Origin: Bacteroidia bacterium
Lineage (GTDB): Bacteria; Bacteroidota; Bacteroidia; Flavobacteriales; Flavobacteriaceae
DNA length: 15,618 bases
Assembly: GCA_030431085.1 (NCBI GenBank)
Contig: JAUIJW010000027.1
Location: 1 to 15,618 of the forward strand
Direction of reading: 5' to 3'
Shown here: piece after piece, positions 5,663 to 14,410 of the stretch
Position numbering within the stretch: the stretch's first letter is position 1
Layout of the letters: every line of letters begins with the position of its first letter
Notes under the pieces: generated by a model
The model's input: only the letters and a program-made list of their open reading frames with translations
The model's database searches: none
What the model was told of the DNA's origin: nothing
Position numbers and translations under genes: made by a program

Positions 5663-8600
5663 ATGAAATTAAAAATTAAATTAACTTTTATTGCATTATT
5701 CCTGTTGCAGTGTAGTTTAATGTATGCACAAGATAGTTTTTTACTTAGCGGTAAAATTTTATCAGCTACAGATAATCAACCTATTCCTGGAGCCAATATT
5801 ATTGTTACAGGAACGACGAATGGAACTTCTACCGATTTTGACGGTCAATTTCAATTACAAGTAAAGGCAGATGATGTTATACAAATCACTTCTTTGGGTT
5901 TTGTAACACAAACCTACGTGGTGGGTTCAGACACACAAATATCTATTGTTTTACAAGAAGACACCAATCAACTTGATGAAGTTGTATTAATTGGTTATGG
6001 TAAATCTAAAAAATCTCACTTAACTGGATCTATTTCTAAAGTAGTCAATGAAAATTTAGATCAGATCGCTGTATCTAGGGTAGATGATGCTTTAGTTGGG
6101 CAAGTTTCTGGGGTAAATATTCAACAAACTAGTGGAGAAGCTGGTTCTGCTCCTACGATTCGTATTAGAGGAACAGGTTCTATTACTGGAGATTCTGGGC
6201 CATTGGTAGTGGTTGATGGCGCCGTAGTTTCATCAGATTTTTTAACCAATATGGATATGAACGATATCGAATCTTTTGAAGTGCTAAAAGACGCCGCTTC
6301 TGCTGCAATTTATGGATCACGAGGGGGTAATGGTGTTATCATGATTACTACTAAAGGAGGTAAAGAAGGACGAACTATTTTTAGTTTAAATACTTATGGC
6401 GGTTATAAAGAAGCTAGACAAAGTAATCCGTATTACTTTTCCGTTGCAGAAACTGCAGCAGCAGAATTAGCAGCTACAGGAACACTTTCTGATAGAACAA
6501 GATATAAGCAATTGATCGGTGTAGATCAAGATTGGCAAGATATTATTTTTGATGGTGGCCAAATTACTAATACAGCTTTAAGTATTAGAGGAGGTAATGA
6601 AAAAACTAAGTTTAGTACTGCATTTAATTATTTACATGATGAAGGTGTATTGTTAACAGATGATTTCAAAAAATACAATTTAAAACTTCAAGTCAATACT
6701 AAGTTTAATGACAAATTTTCTGCTGGTGTAAGTTTAACACCATCGTATTCTGTTAGAAGAAGATTTGATGGTTCTACACATGATATTTTAAGACAACCAC
6801 CATGGTTGCCATTGTACCTAGATGAAAACACTATTCAATTTGTAAATAGAGAAAGAGACGGGGGTGTATACGCAGATGCTCAAATTGGTGATTACGCGGT
6901 GCAAAGAATGTTTGATGATTATGATTTAGATGCCGGAATGCCAATACCAACAGGAGGTACTGATATTAGTAATACTTCTAACACCAACCCTGGAGCTAAG
7001 GTTTTAGAGAGAAAACGATATGATAAGAAGTTTAAGATTTATGGTAGAGTTTACGGTCAATGGAATATTACGGACAACTTAAATTTTAGAACTACTTTTT
7101 CTGGAGATTTTCAAAATACTCACCGTACAAGATGGCAAGGTGTTTTAGCAAGTAGAAACGGTGCATCGGCTGCGCAATTAGATGATATCATGCAAAATAC
7201 TACACACTTGGTGTCAGATAACTTTTTAAACTATAGTAATACTTTTGGAAAACATGATGTAAGTGTTACTGCTGGTGTTTCTGCAGAAGGCTCACGTTCT
7301 TACTACTCTTCTATGACAGGAACTGGATATGATTCTGATGATGTACAATCTATTAGCAATGCAACTACTATTGCCAATGCAACATCTTTTGAATATGAAA
7401 AAAGACTACTTTCATTTGTAGGTCGTGTTACTTATGCTTATGCAGATAAATACTTAGCTTCTGCAAGTTTTAGACGTGATGGTAGTTCTATTTTTGGTCC
7501 AAATTACAAATATGGTAACTTTTACGCCTTCTCTGCAGGTTGGAATATTAGCAAGGAAGCCTTTTTAGAAGGAAGTTTTATTAACAATTTAAAATTGAGA
7601 GCTAGTTATGGTGTTACTGGTAATGATAGATTGAATACGGGTAACACAAACCCCAATGAATCTTCTGGATCTACTACCATTTCAACTGGTAATGCCATGA
7701 TTGATAACTATCCTTACCTGCCAATTTTAGGTGCAACGACTGCGATTTTAGCGGGAAGTCTGTCAGGAGGATACAATCCTATCAATATTTCTAACCCAGA
7801 TTTACAATGGGAAAGAAGTGAAGAGATAAACCCAGGTATTGATTTTGGATTATGGAATAACAGAATTTCTGGTTCATTTGATTATTATATACGTACCAGT
7901 GATCAATTGCTTTTAAACAACCCTATTTCTAGTACAACAGGGTTTAGCAAAGCATTGGTAAACTTAGGTGAAGTAAAAAATGAGGGATATGAAATAGAAC
8001 TTAGATCAAAAATTGTATCTAACGAAACATTTGGATGGTCTGTAGCCGTATTGGCATCTCATAATGAAAACACATTAACAGATTTTGCAGACTCTAATGG
8101 TCAGATTCAAAATGTAGACACCAAAAGAGCTGCAGAATGGATCAATTTAGAAGGTAACCCAATTTCTTCTTTTTACGGTTGGGTAGTTGATAGAGATATT
8201 CCGTTAGAATATATCAATAATCCATATCACCCTGTAGGTGGTGAGGCACAAGATGTTTATGTAAAAGACTTGAATGGTGATGGATTAATTGATGATGATG
8301 ATAAAGCTATTATCGGAAACCCTTATCCAGATTTAATTTGGAGTTTTACCAACACCTTTAAATTTGGCCCAGTGGATGTAAGCTTTATGTTTCAAGGAAG
8401 TCATGGTGCTGAGGTTAGAAATATGGGAGACCAATATCTATTCAATCACTTTAATAGCTCGCAAGACTATAACCCTAATACAACACCAGATCAACAGTTC
8501 ATCAAACAAAAAATATTTACCAATGATATCATTCAAGATGCATCTTATATCGCATTAAGAAATGTAAATATTGGATTTAATTTTCCACAGCAATGGCTAA

Positions 8601-8791
8601 AATCTTCTAAAGTATTTAGCAAGGCAAGAGTTTATGCTGCGGGTCAAAATTTGATGTACTTAACTGCAGACGATTATACTGGCTTTAATCCAGAGTCTAT
8701 TGACAATACAAGCCCTACTACTTATGGGTATCAAAGAGCAGGTTCTCCAATTGTAAGAACGATTTCTATTGGACTAAATCTTGACTTTTAA
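5663..8791 (+). CDS. SusC/RagA-family TonB-dependent outer-membrane transporter
   Basis: A 1042-aa SusC-like importer. Signal peptide 1-23 (…LMYAQ, then DSF). Carboxypeptidase-regulatory-like domain about 26-105 (LSGKILSATDNQPIPGANI…), TonB-box region at ~104-113 (DEVVLIGYGK), and plug domain about 120-230 with the SusC hallmark LKDAASAAIYGSRGGNGVIMITTKGG split by the usual glycines. A 22-strand barrel follows and ends in the aromatic LNLDF terminus. A DLNGDGLIDDDDK segment, common in SusC proteins, lies near residue 870. Family role: energised import of oligosaccharides across the outer membrane in a complex with SusD. The flanking PL7, PL17 and KdgF genes indicate alginate oligomers. It is the first gene of the susC-susD-PKD-PL7 operon, with 23 nt to susD. 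Length is normal and the frame is intact. It is probably controlled by the operator array and structured leader upstream. Confidence 0.95.
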   Translation: MKLKIKLTFIALFLLQCSLMYAQDSFLLSGKILSATDNQPIPGANIIVTGTTNGTSTDFDGQFQLQVKADDVIQITSLGFVTQTYVVGSDTQISIVLQEDTNQLDEVVLIGYGKSKKSHLTGSISKVVNENLDQIAVSRVDDALVGQVSGVNIQQTSGEAGSAPTIRIRGTGSITGDSGPLVVVDGAVVSSDFLTNMDMNDIESFEVLKDAASAAIYGSRGGNGVIMITTKGGKEGRTIFSLNTYGGYKEARQSNPYYFSVAETAAAELAATGTLSDRTRYKQLIGVDQDWQDIIFDGGQITNTALSIRGGNEKTKFSTAFNYLHDEGVLLTDDFKKYNLKLQVNTKFNDKFSAGVSLTPSYSVRRRFDGSTHDILRQPPWLPLYLDENTIQFVNRERDGGVYADAQIGDYAVQRMFDDYDLDAGMPIPTGGTDISNTSNTNPGAKVLERKRYDKKFKIYGRVYGQWNITDNLNFRTTFSGDFQNTHRTRWQGVLASRNGASAAQLDDIMQNTTHLVSDNFLNYSNTFGKHDVSVTAGVSAEGSRSYYSSMTGTGYDSDDVQSISNATTIANATSFEYEKRLLSFVGRVTYAYADKYLASASFRRDGSSIFGPNYKYGNFYAFSAGWNISKEAFLEGSFINNLKLRASYGVTGNDRLNTGNTNPNESSGSTTISTGNAMIDNYPYLPILGATTAILAGSLSGGYNPINISNPDLQWERSEEINPGIDFGLWNNRISGSFDYYIRTSDQLLLNNPISSTTGFSKALVNLGEVKNEGYEIELRSKIVSNETFGWSVAVLASHNENTLTDFADSNGQIQNVDTKRAAEWINLEGNPISSFYGWVVDRDIPLEYINNPYHPVGGEAQDVYVKDLNGDGLIDDDDKAIIGNPYPDLIWSFTNTFKFGPVDVSFMFQGSHGAEVRNMGDQYLFNHFNSSQDYNPNTTPDQQFIKQKIFTNDIIQDASYIALRNVNIGFNFPQQWLKSSKVFSKARVYAAGQNLMYLTADDYTGFNPESIDNTSPTTYGYQRAGSPIVRTISIGLNLDF

Positions 8792-8814
8792 TTAACAATA
8801 TTAAAAACAATATT

Positions 8815-10233
8815 ATGATGAAAAAAATAAGAAATATTACATTGTTTTTATTTGCAGTTGCTGTTACTGCATGTTCAGACGATTTTTTATCACCAGAACC
8901 GATTTCCGCAATTAGTGGAGAGAACTACTATAGTAATGATCAAGAAATTGAAAAAGGAGTAATTAACATGTACGATGGTTTACAAGGGGTTAATGATACT
9001 CAATCTAATTCAAATCACGGTACTCAGGTAGAGTATCAAGTTACAGAAATGCGTAGTGATAATACCAGGACTAAAAGTAGTGAAGGAGAACCAGCACAGT
9101 TCGAATCTTTTAACGTAGCCACTACAAATGGTGTAGTTCTAGATTACTACAGAAGCTCTTTTAATGTGATTTTTAGAGCGAATGTAGTTTTAGAAAACCT
9201 CGATAATGCATCTGCTACTGCAAGACCAAAATTTGAAGGAGAAGCAAAGTTTGTGAGAGCCTATACTTACTTTCAATTGGTAAGGTTATTTGGAGATCTT
9301 CCATTGATTGATAGAGTAGTTCTTCCATTAGAAACGGATATCCAATTCACAAGAGTACCTACAAGTACTATTTACGACTTAATTGTGAGCGATTTAGAGT
9401 TTGCAGTTAATAATTTAGATAATAGCAATAAGTCACGTGCTTCTAAAGCGGCTGCGCAAGCCTTATTAGCAAAAGTGAATTTAACATTAGGTAATTATAC
9501 TGCAGCACAACAATTGTGTGAAGAAGTAATGAGTAGCGGATTTTCTTTACAGGATAGCTTTAAAGACGTTTTTTACAATGAAAGAAATTCAGAAATTATC
9601 TTCGCAATAGAATATGAAGGAGATTTGCAAGCAGACAGCCAAAACTTTTCAGCAGAATGGTTAAATGCAGTAGGAAGATCGAGCGGATTAAATTACTTAA
9701 CTGCTGAAGCTAAAGATGCATTAGATGCTTTTGGCGGCAATAGAACGATGTATTCTTATAGACAAGACTCAGAGCAGCCAACGCAATATCAAGTGGTAAA
9801 ATACTTGCCTAATGGTGATGCATCTTTAGGTATAGAGCCTACTTCTGGAAATCCTACTTTAGCAGGAAATGACTGGATTGTAATGAGATACGCAGATGTA
9901 TTACTTATGCATGTAGAGGCTATTTTAGCTGGAGGCGATCAAACTTCGGTAGCATCTGCCTTAAATTCATTCAATACAGTAAGAAGAAGAGCCGGAATGC
10001 CAGAAGTTTCTACCGTTACTAAACAAGAATTACTAGATGAAAGAAGAGTAGAGTTGGCTTTTGAAAATCAACGATTATTTGATTTGATACGTTTTGGCGT
10101 TGCTCAAGAGGTATTGTCTAAATTTTCAAGCGATAATGGCTATGGTTTTCAATCTACAGATTTATTATTACCAATTCCACAAGCAGAAATTGGGTTAAGT
10201 AAAGGAGTTTTAAAACAAAATCCTGGTTACTAA
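8815..10233 (+). CDS. SusD/RagB-family surface glycan-binding lipoprotein
   Basis: A 472-aa protein with lipobox VTAC (Cys20) followed by SDDF. The acidic residues directly after the lipidated Cys resemble the surface-export signal of Bacteroidota lipoproteins. The N-terminal region matches the SusD-like family (FLSPEPISAISGENYYSNDQEIEKGVINMYDGLQ). The TPR-type helices include FVRAYTYFQLVRLFGDLPLI (about 145-165). The C-terminal RagB/SusD signature is VRRRAGMPEVSTVTKQELLDERRVELAFENQRLFDLIRFG (split here only in description), ending LPIPQAEI…QNPGY. Family role: a lid on the SusC barrel that captures oligosaccharide at the cell surface. The ATG at 8815 is followed by a second ATG; both give the same signal peptide. 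The next gene begins 31 nt downstream. Confidence 0.95.
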   Translation: MMKKIRNITLFLFAVAVTACSDDFLSPEPISAISGENYYSNDQEIEKGVINMYDGLQGVNDTQSNSNHGTQVEYQVTEMRSDNTRTKSSEGEPAQFESFNVATTNGVVLDYYRSSFNVIFRANVVLENLDNASATARPKFEGEAKFVRAYTYFQLVRLFGDLPLIDRVVLPLETDIQFTRVPTSTIYDLIVSDLEFAVNNLDNSNKSRASKAAAQALLAKVNLTLGNYTAAQQLCEEVMSSGFSLQDSFKDVFYNERNSEIIFAIEYEGDLQADSQNFSAEWLNAVGRSSGLNYLTAEAKDALDAFGGNRTMYSYRQDSEQPTQYQVVKYLPNGDASLGIEPTSGNPTLAGNDWIVMRYADVLLMHVEAILAGGDQTSVASALNSFNTVRRRAGMPEVSTVTKQELLDERRVELAFENQRLFDLIRFGVAQEVLSKFSSDNGYGFQSTDLLLPIPQAEIGLSKGVLKQNPGY

Positions 10234-10264
10234 AAGTAATATTTAATTAAAAATAGATATAATT

Positions 10265-11161
10265 ATGAATCATAATATAAAATCAAAAAAATCAATCCAT
10301 AAAAGTTTATGGATGATTACTGCGCTTATTATTTCATTCACAATGTTTTCTTGTGATGATTATTTTAAGTTTGATTTACCAGAGTCTGGATCTATTGAAG
10401 ATCTAACTCCGCCATCGGCAAGTTTTGGAGCGACACAAAGTGATGTTGATTTTTTAGTATATAATTTTGCTAATTTTTCTAAAAGTGCCACAGATTTTGA
10501 ATGGGATTTTGGCGATCCAAATTCTGGGGCTGATAACACTTCAACTGAAGTAGATGGAGAACACAAATATCCAGCTGTAGGAACTTATACCATTACACTT
10601 AAAGCATCTGATAAAAATGGAAAATCATCAACTTATTCTGAGACAATTGAAGTCGTTGAGCCACCAGAACCAGAAGCTATCGTACCAGATATAATAGAAG
10701 CAGGCTTTGAAGACAATAGCTTGCCTGATGGTACGGGAGATGGTCGTGATTCTTGGAGAATTTCTGGAGGTAAAATATTCGGTATCTCAAGTGATGAGTA
10801 TGTAGGAGAGCAATCGGCTAAGTTTAACGCTGGAGATCCTAGAGTAGCGTATCAAGCATTAACTGTAACACCAAATACAGATTATATCATTTCATTTTAT
10901 TACTCAATGAAAGACGATAATGCGGGAGGTAAAGTTAGACTAGCAATACTTGGTCAAGCCATTAGCGATGCTAGTGAAGCCGAAGCGGCAATAATTGCTT
11001 CTGCAGAAGGCGATAAGCAAGAAGGGTCTAAAACCTTTAATAAGTTGACTTTACCATTCAATTCTGGTGCAACAGAGACTATCGCCATCTGGATCGATAG
11101 CAATAATATTGCAGAAGCAAGAGTAGATGAGGTAGAAATTGAATTAGTAGAACAGCCTTAA
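10265..11161 (+). CDS. PKD-domain surface lipoprotein, candidate alginate-binding protein (SGBP)
   Basis: A 298-aa protein with a signal peptide ending MFSC (lipidated Cys30) followed by DDYFKFD, again an acidic start typical of surface lipoproteins. Residues ~50-132 form a PKD domain, with the diagnostic FEWDFGDPNSG and the GEHKYPAVGTYTITLKASD strand pair. A proline-rich linker (PPEPEAIVPD, ~133-143) leads to a C-terminal beta-rich domain (~145-298) with AGFEDNSLPDGTGDGRDSWRIS and a YIISFYYSM strand, like carbohydrate-binding jelly-rolls. No catalytic motif is seen. By position after susD it occupies the SusE/SGBP slot, so a role in holding alginate at the surface is inferred. Its TAA stop shares one base with the ATG of the next gene (TAATG at 11159-11163), which suggests translational coupling to the PL7 lyase. 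Confidence 0.8.
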   Translation: MNHNIKSKKSIHKSLWMITALIISFTMFSCDDYFKFDLPESGSIEDLTPPSASFGATQSDVDFLVYNFANFSKSATDFEWDFGDPNSGADNTSTEVDGEHKYPAVGTYTITLKASDKNGKSSTYSETIEVVEPPEPEAIVPDIIEAGFEDNSLPDGTGDGRDSWRISGGKIFGISSDEYVGEQSAKFNAGDPRVAYQALTVTPNTDYIISFYYSMKDDNAGGKVRLAILGQAISDASEAEAAIIASAEGDKQEGSKTFNKLTLPFNSGATETIAIWIDSNNIAEARVDEVEIELVEQP

Positions 11162-12060
11162 TGAATTTTAGCAATCTAAATAGAAATAAGAATAAGATCA
11201 TGATGAGTACCATGATGGTCTTATTCATTATTTCAAACCTGAGTTGTCAAGAAAGTCAGCATGATATTCCAGTTGTACCAGAGGTAGAATTAGAACAAAA
11301 TTATAAATTACCAAATATTGACTTGAGTCACTGGAAGGTAACTTTGCCTATTGGTAATCCAACGGAAGTAGAGCCGCCAGAAATTTTAGATTATGCCACC
11401 AATGAGGTAATCAAACCCTTTATGTATAATGATTCTGTAAATGGTGCATTGGTTTTTTATACCTATCCAGGGGCAACAACCGCCAACACCTCTTATTCAA
11501 GAACAGAATTAAGAGAGCAAATGGTTCCTGGTGATAATCATATAAATTGGACTTTCGCTCAAGGCGGAACAATGAAAGGTGAATTATCTATGGCAGAAGT
11601 GTCTAAAGATAGTGAAGGTAAATATCATAGAAGCATTATCATGCAAATTCATGGTAGATTAACCAATGAACAAAGAGATTTAATCAATGCAAAGGATAAT
11701 AATGCGCCACCAATTTTAAAAATTTATTGGGATAAAGGTAAAATAAGGGTGAAAACGAAAGTATTGAAAGATTTAAACGCTTCAGATACTGAGATTTTGG
11801 AAACAAGTGCCTGGGGTGATGATGAAGGATATAATTTCCCTGTAGAAGTAGGATTTGATAAATTTACGTTAGAAGTCATTGTTTCAGAAGGTAAGCTAGA
11901 GGTCATTTTAAATGATAAATACTCTAAGGTGTATGATGATATTCACATGGAAAAATGGGGTGTTTTTGAAAACTATTTTAAAGCAGGAAATTATTTAGCA
12001 TCTAGAGATGAAGGTGCATTTGCCAAAGTAAAATATTATAATTTAATAGTAAAACATTAA
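11161..12060 (+). CDS. Alginate lyase, polysaccharide lyase family 7, lipoprotein (second copy)
   Basis: A 299-aa protein with a signal peptide ending SNLSC (Cys29). The chosen ATG at 11161 overlaps the previous stop by one base. ATGs at codons 14 and 15 would also leave a signal peptide, but a short one with little positive charge. One PL7 domain spans ~50-299, with canonical motifs SRTELRE (R114, E116, R118), QIH (Q162, His164) and YFKAGNY (272-278, catalytic Tyr278). The start of the domain (LSHWKVTLPIG) is also typical of PL7. All expected catalytic residues are present, so an active, probably endolytic, alginate lyase is likely. It differs clearly from the PL7 at 646 in length and motifs, suggesting division of labour rather than recent duplication. 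It is the last gene of the susC operon and is followed by the gntR promoter region. Confidence 0.93.
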   Translation: MNFSNLNRNKNKIMMSTMMVLFIISNLSCQESQHDIPVVPEVELEQNYKLPNIDLSHWKVTLPIGNPTEVEPPEILDYATNEVIKPFMYNDSVNGALVFYTYPGATTANTSYSRTELREQMVPGDNHINWTFAQGGTMKGELSMAEVSKDSEGKYHRSIIMQIHGRLTNEQRDLINAKDNNAPPILKIYWDKGKIRVKTKVLKDLNASDTEILETSAWGDDEGYNFPVEVGFDKFTLEVIVSEGKLEVILNDKYSKVYDDIHMEKWGVFENYFKAGNYLASRDEGAFAKVKYYNLIVKH

Positions 12061-12098
12061 GTAAATAGATTTATCTATCCAATGCATTCAATTAAATT

Positions 12099-12154
12099 TT
12101 GAGAGTGATGATTAAATTATTTAAATTTATCAAACCAATTTGGTTAACCAATTT
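12099..12154 (+). promoter_or_regulatory. gntR promoter with GntR-type operator (probable autoregulation)
   Basis: The dyad TTGGTTAACCAA (12140-12151) is identical to the core of the PL17 site. Next to it lies a degenerate half-site, CAAACCAA (12131-12138), in the same 13-bp register. The array is inverted relative to the other two: its reverse complement reads full dyad first, decayed dyad second. A promoter can be drawn as TTG at 12099-12101, a 20-bp gap, then TAAATTTA (12122-12129, 7/8 match). The dyad ends 20 nt before the gntR ATG. This fits negative autoregulation by the encoded protein. Upstream, at 12065-12078, a small ATAGAT/ATCTAT hairpin follows the PL7 stop; no terminator T-run is seen. 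Confidence 0.7.
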
Positions 12155-12171
12155 TAAATCTAACTTTTGAT

Positions 12172-12873
12172 ATGAAATTAGAAATTTATACTAAAAACGA
12201 ACATCAAGCGGTTCAAAATGAAATTATAGGTAAAATAAGAGATTTAATTAACTATAAAAATTTAGAGCCTGGTGATAAATTACCTTCAGAAAGAATGCTT
12301 TCTGAAAAGTTTGGTGTTAGTAGAAGTAATGTGCGTGAAGCTATTAGAAAGTTAGAGTTTTATGGCTTGGTTAAATCAATGCCTCAAAGTGGTACTTTTA
12401 TTGAAGATATTGGTGTGATTGCGATGAATGGTATTATTGAAGATATTTTACGTTTAGAAGATCCAGATTTTAAGTCGCTGGTTGAAACAAGAATTTTGCT
12501 TGAGTTAAAAACGGTGAGATTGGCTGCATTAAGAAGAACAGATGAAGATCTAATGCAAATGAAAGAAGCACTCGATGCCTATAATACAAAGGTTTTAAAT
12601 GGTGAAGATGCTATACAAGAAGATTTGTTATTTCATTTAGCTATCGCTAAAGCCAGTGGTAATAGCACCATGAATACATTGATGTTAATGATTACTCCAG
12701 AGATTATAATGAATTTTGAAAAATTTCATGTGTGTGATAAAAATCAAGCCATGTTAGGTATTGAAGAACATACAGAAATATTTAAAGCCATTGAGAATCA
12801 AGATCCACAAAAGGCAAAACAAAAAATGAAAAAGCACTTTAAGTCGTTGTATCAGTATTGTTATAATACTTAA
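12172..12873 (+). CDS. GntR-family transcriptional regulator, FadR/FCD subfamily
   Basis: A 233-aa protein. The N-terminal winged helix-turn-helix (~10-78) carries the GntR signature KLPSERMLSEKFGVSRSNVREAIRKL across residues 36-61, and SGTFI forms the wing. The C-terminal FCD ligand-binding domain (~90-225) has the expected ETR (105-107) and candidate metal or ligand residues Asp141/His145 (DLLFHLAIAKASGN), His190 (EEHTEIFKAI) and His212. The subfamily includes uronate regulators (ExuR, UxuR), whose operators closely resemble the dyads found here at three promoters. Likely role: repressor of the alginate genes, released by a uronate such as DEH or KDG. The ligand is inferred, not seen. Its own promoter carries the same operator. 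It is followed, after a 231-nt structured gap, by the MFS and SDR genes. Confidence 0.9.
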   Translation: MKLEIYTKNEHQAVQNEIIGKIRDLINYKNLEPGDKLPSERMLSEKFGVSRSNVREAIRKLEFYGLVKSMPQSGTFIEDIGVIAMNGIIEDILRLEDPDFKSLVETRILLELKTVRLAALRRTDEDLMQMKEALDAYNTKVLNGEDAIQEDLLFHLAIAKASGNSTMNTLMLMITPEIIMNFEKFHVCDKNQAMLGIEEHTEIFKAIENQDPQKAKQKMKKHFKSLYQYCYNT

Positions 12874-12886
12874 AGTTTAAAAATTG

Positions 12887-13010
12887 AAATCATGCCAATG
12901 CACGATGGTATGATTTAAAAAAATTAGGTTAAGAGGGAACGTATTTTTAATCATGTATTAAAGTTGAAAAACAGCTACAATTGTTTTATACATTAAGCTT
13001 TACTGCCGTA
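12887..13010 (+). promoter_or_regulatory. Structured intergenic leader before the MFS gene (related to the susC leader)
   Basis: The 231-bp gap between gntR and the MFS gene contains an 11-bp hairpin, 12887-12897/12906-12916 (one G-T wobble), with loop ATGCACGA. GTTAAGAGGGAA follows at 12928-12939, inside an AT-only TTAAAAA/TTTTTAA stem (12915-12921/12944-12950). A nested stem follows: ATGTAT/ATACAT (12953-12958/12988-12993) enclosing AAAACA/TGTTTT (12968-12973/12982-12987). TGCCGTA is at 13004-13010 and a small CCCA/TGGG hairpin at 13056-13069. Order and spacing of the TGCACG loop and the 12-mer match the susC leader (23 against 25 nt between them), while the stem sequences differ. No GntR-type operator or clear promoter was seen in this gap, so transcription from the gntR promoter is likely. 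Confidence 0.5.
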
Positions 13011-13104
13011 TTAAAAATCACAAAGAATTAAATGATGTTATAAGTTGAGAATACTCCCAATAAGATGGGTTATGTGCTTATACAAATAAATATGAGTTAA
13101 ATAG

Positions 13105-14382
13105 ATGAAAATTAAAGGATTAAGGTGGTGGATTATTGGGTTGATATTTGTAGCAACAGTTATAAATTATGTAGATAGAACCGCATTTGCATTACTGTGG
13201 CCAGAGATGGGTAAAGACTTAGGAATGGATAAGTCTGATTATGCCATTATGCTAAACGTATTTATGGCCTGTTATGCCCTAGGAAAATTTGCCTCTGGAA
13301 AATTGTACGATACCATTGGAACTCGTTTAGGGTTTACAGTTTCTATAATTGTATGGTCTGTGGCATCCATATTTCATGCATTTGCAAGAGGGCTGATATC
13401 ACTATCACTTTTTAGAGGGCTTTTAGGTATAGGTGAAGCAGGTAATTGGCCCGGAGCTGTAAAAAGTAACGGAGAATGGTTTCCGGTAAAAGAAAGAGCA
13501 ACTGCACAAGGAATATTTAATGCTGGAGCATCTATAGGTAATGTAGTAGCCCCTTTTATTATTGTATTTCTTTATACCCAATTCGGTTGGAAAACTACCT
13601 ATATCATTTTAGGATTTGTTGGATTGTTATGGGTAATTCCATGGTTGTTTTTAAATAAATCTACGCCAGAGAAGCATCCTTGGGTTACCGAAAAAGAAAG
13701 AAACTTAATTATATCAAGCAGAATAGACAAAGACGAAAATATCGGTACTAAAGCCAAAAGCCTAAGTGTGGCTAATATTTTAAGCTATAAACAATCTTGG
13801 GGCGTACTGTCATGCCGTTTTTTTATAGAGCCTATTTGGTGGTTTTTTGCAGGTTGGATGCCTATTTACCTGAATGATAAGTTTGGTTTAAGTATAGAAG
13901 AGATCGCCAACACCATGTGGATATCTTATCTTTTGGCCGCAGCAGGTAGTATACTCGGAGGTATTTTCACCGGGGAGTTGATGAAAAAAATGTCTGTAGA
14001 TTTTTCTAGAAAATTAACCATAGTAGTTGGTGGTGTGTTAATCCTAATAGCATTTGTTGGCATCATTGTTTGGGTTAGACAAGATAACTTTATGACATTT
14101 ATCTATTTGGCAGGATTAGCATTATTTGGATTTCAATTTGCAATTGGTAATATCCAAACCATTTCAAGCGATTTATTTAGAGGACCTTCTGTAGGTACCT
14201 TGGCAGGACTAGCCGGCACTGTAGCAGCTATTTCGCCTATGATCATGAATTGGTTTGTTGGCCAGATAACCACAAACTCTTATACCCCGGCATTTATCGC
14301 AATTTGTGTTGCAGTGGCACTGGGAGTATTGTCCATTTTTGTCTTTATAAAGCATATAGGGCCAGTTAGAGAGTCAAAATAA
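13105..14382 (+). CDS. MFS transporter, hexuronate/anion:cation symporter type (ExuT-like)
   Basis: A 425-aa inner-membrane protein with about 12 hydrophobic helices and a cytoplasmic loop at ~185-225. WWIIGLIFVATVINYVDRTAF at the N terminus (helix 1 with the NYxDR motif), the motif-A loop GKLYDTIGTRLGF (~65-78) and LGIGEAGNWPGAVKSNGEWF (~110-129) are typical of the anion:cation symporter branch, which includes hexuronate (ExuT) and glucarate carriers. In alginate loci such carriers move the unsaturated monouronate or DEH from periplasm to cytoplasm; that substrate is inferred from context. The ATG at 13105 gives the normal short N-terminus. It is followed after 28 nt by an SDR gene that would act on the imported monomer, and preceded by a structured leader shared with susC. 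Confidence 0.88.
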   Translation: MKIKGLRWWIIGLIFVATVINYVDRTAFALLWPEMGKDLGMDKSDYAIMLNVFMACYALGKFASGKLYDTIGTRLGFTVSIIVWSVASIFHAFARGLISLSLFRGLLGIGEAGNWPGAVKSNGEWFPVKERATAQGIFNAGASIGNVVAPFIIVFLYTQFGWKTTYIILGFVGLLWVIPWLFLNKSTPEKHPWVTEKERNLIISSRIDKDENIGTKAKSLSVANILSYKQSWGVLSCRFFIEPIWWFFAGWMPIYLNDKFGLSIEEIANTMWISYLLAAAGSILGGIFTGELMKKMSVDFSRKLTIVVGGVLILIAFVGIIVWVRQDNFMTFIYLAGLALFGFQFAIGNIQTISSDLFRGPSVGTLAGLAGTVAAISPMIMNWFVGQITTNSYTPAFIAICVAVALGVLSIFVFIKHIGPVRESK

Positions 14383-14410
14383 AAAAGTAATAATATTTAA
14401 ATAAAATGAC

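Noticed and set aside
8260..8310. Dockerin or EF-hand domain in SusC (DLNGDGLIDDDDK)
   Set aside because: A single such loop is common in SusC barrels; there is no paired repeat or cohesin context.
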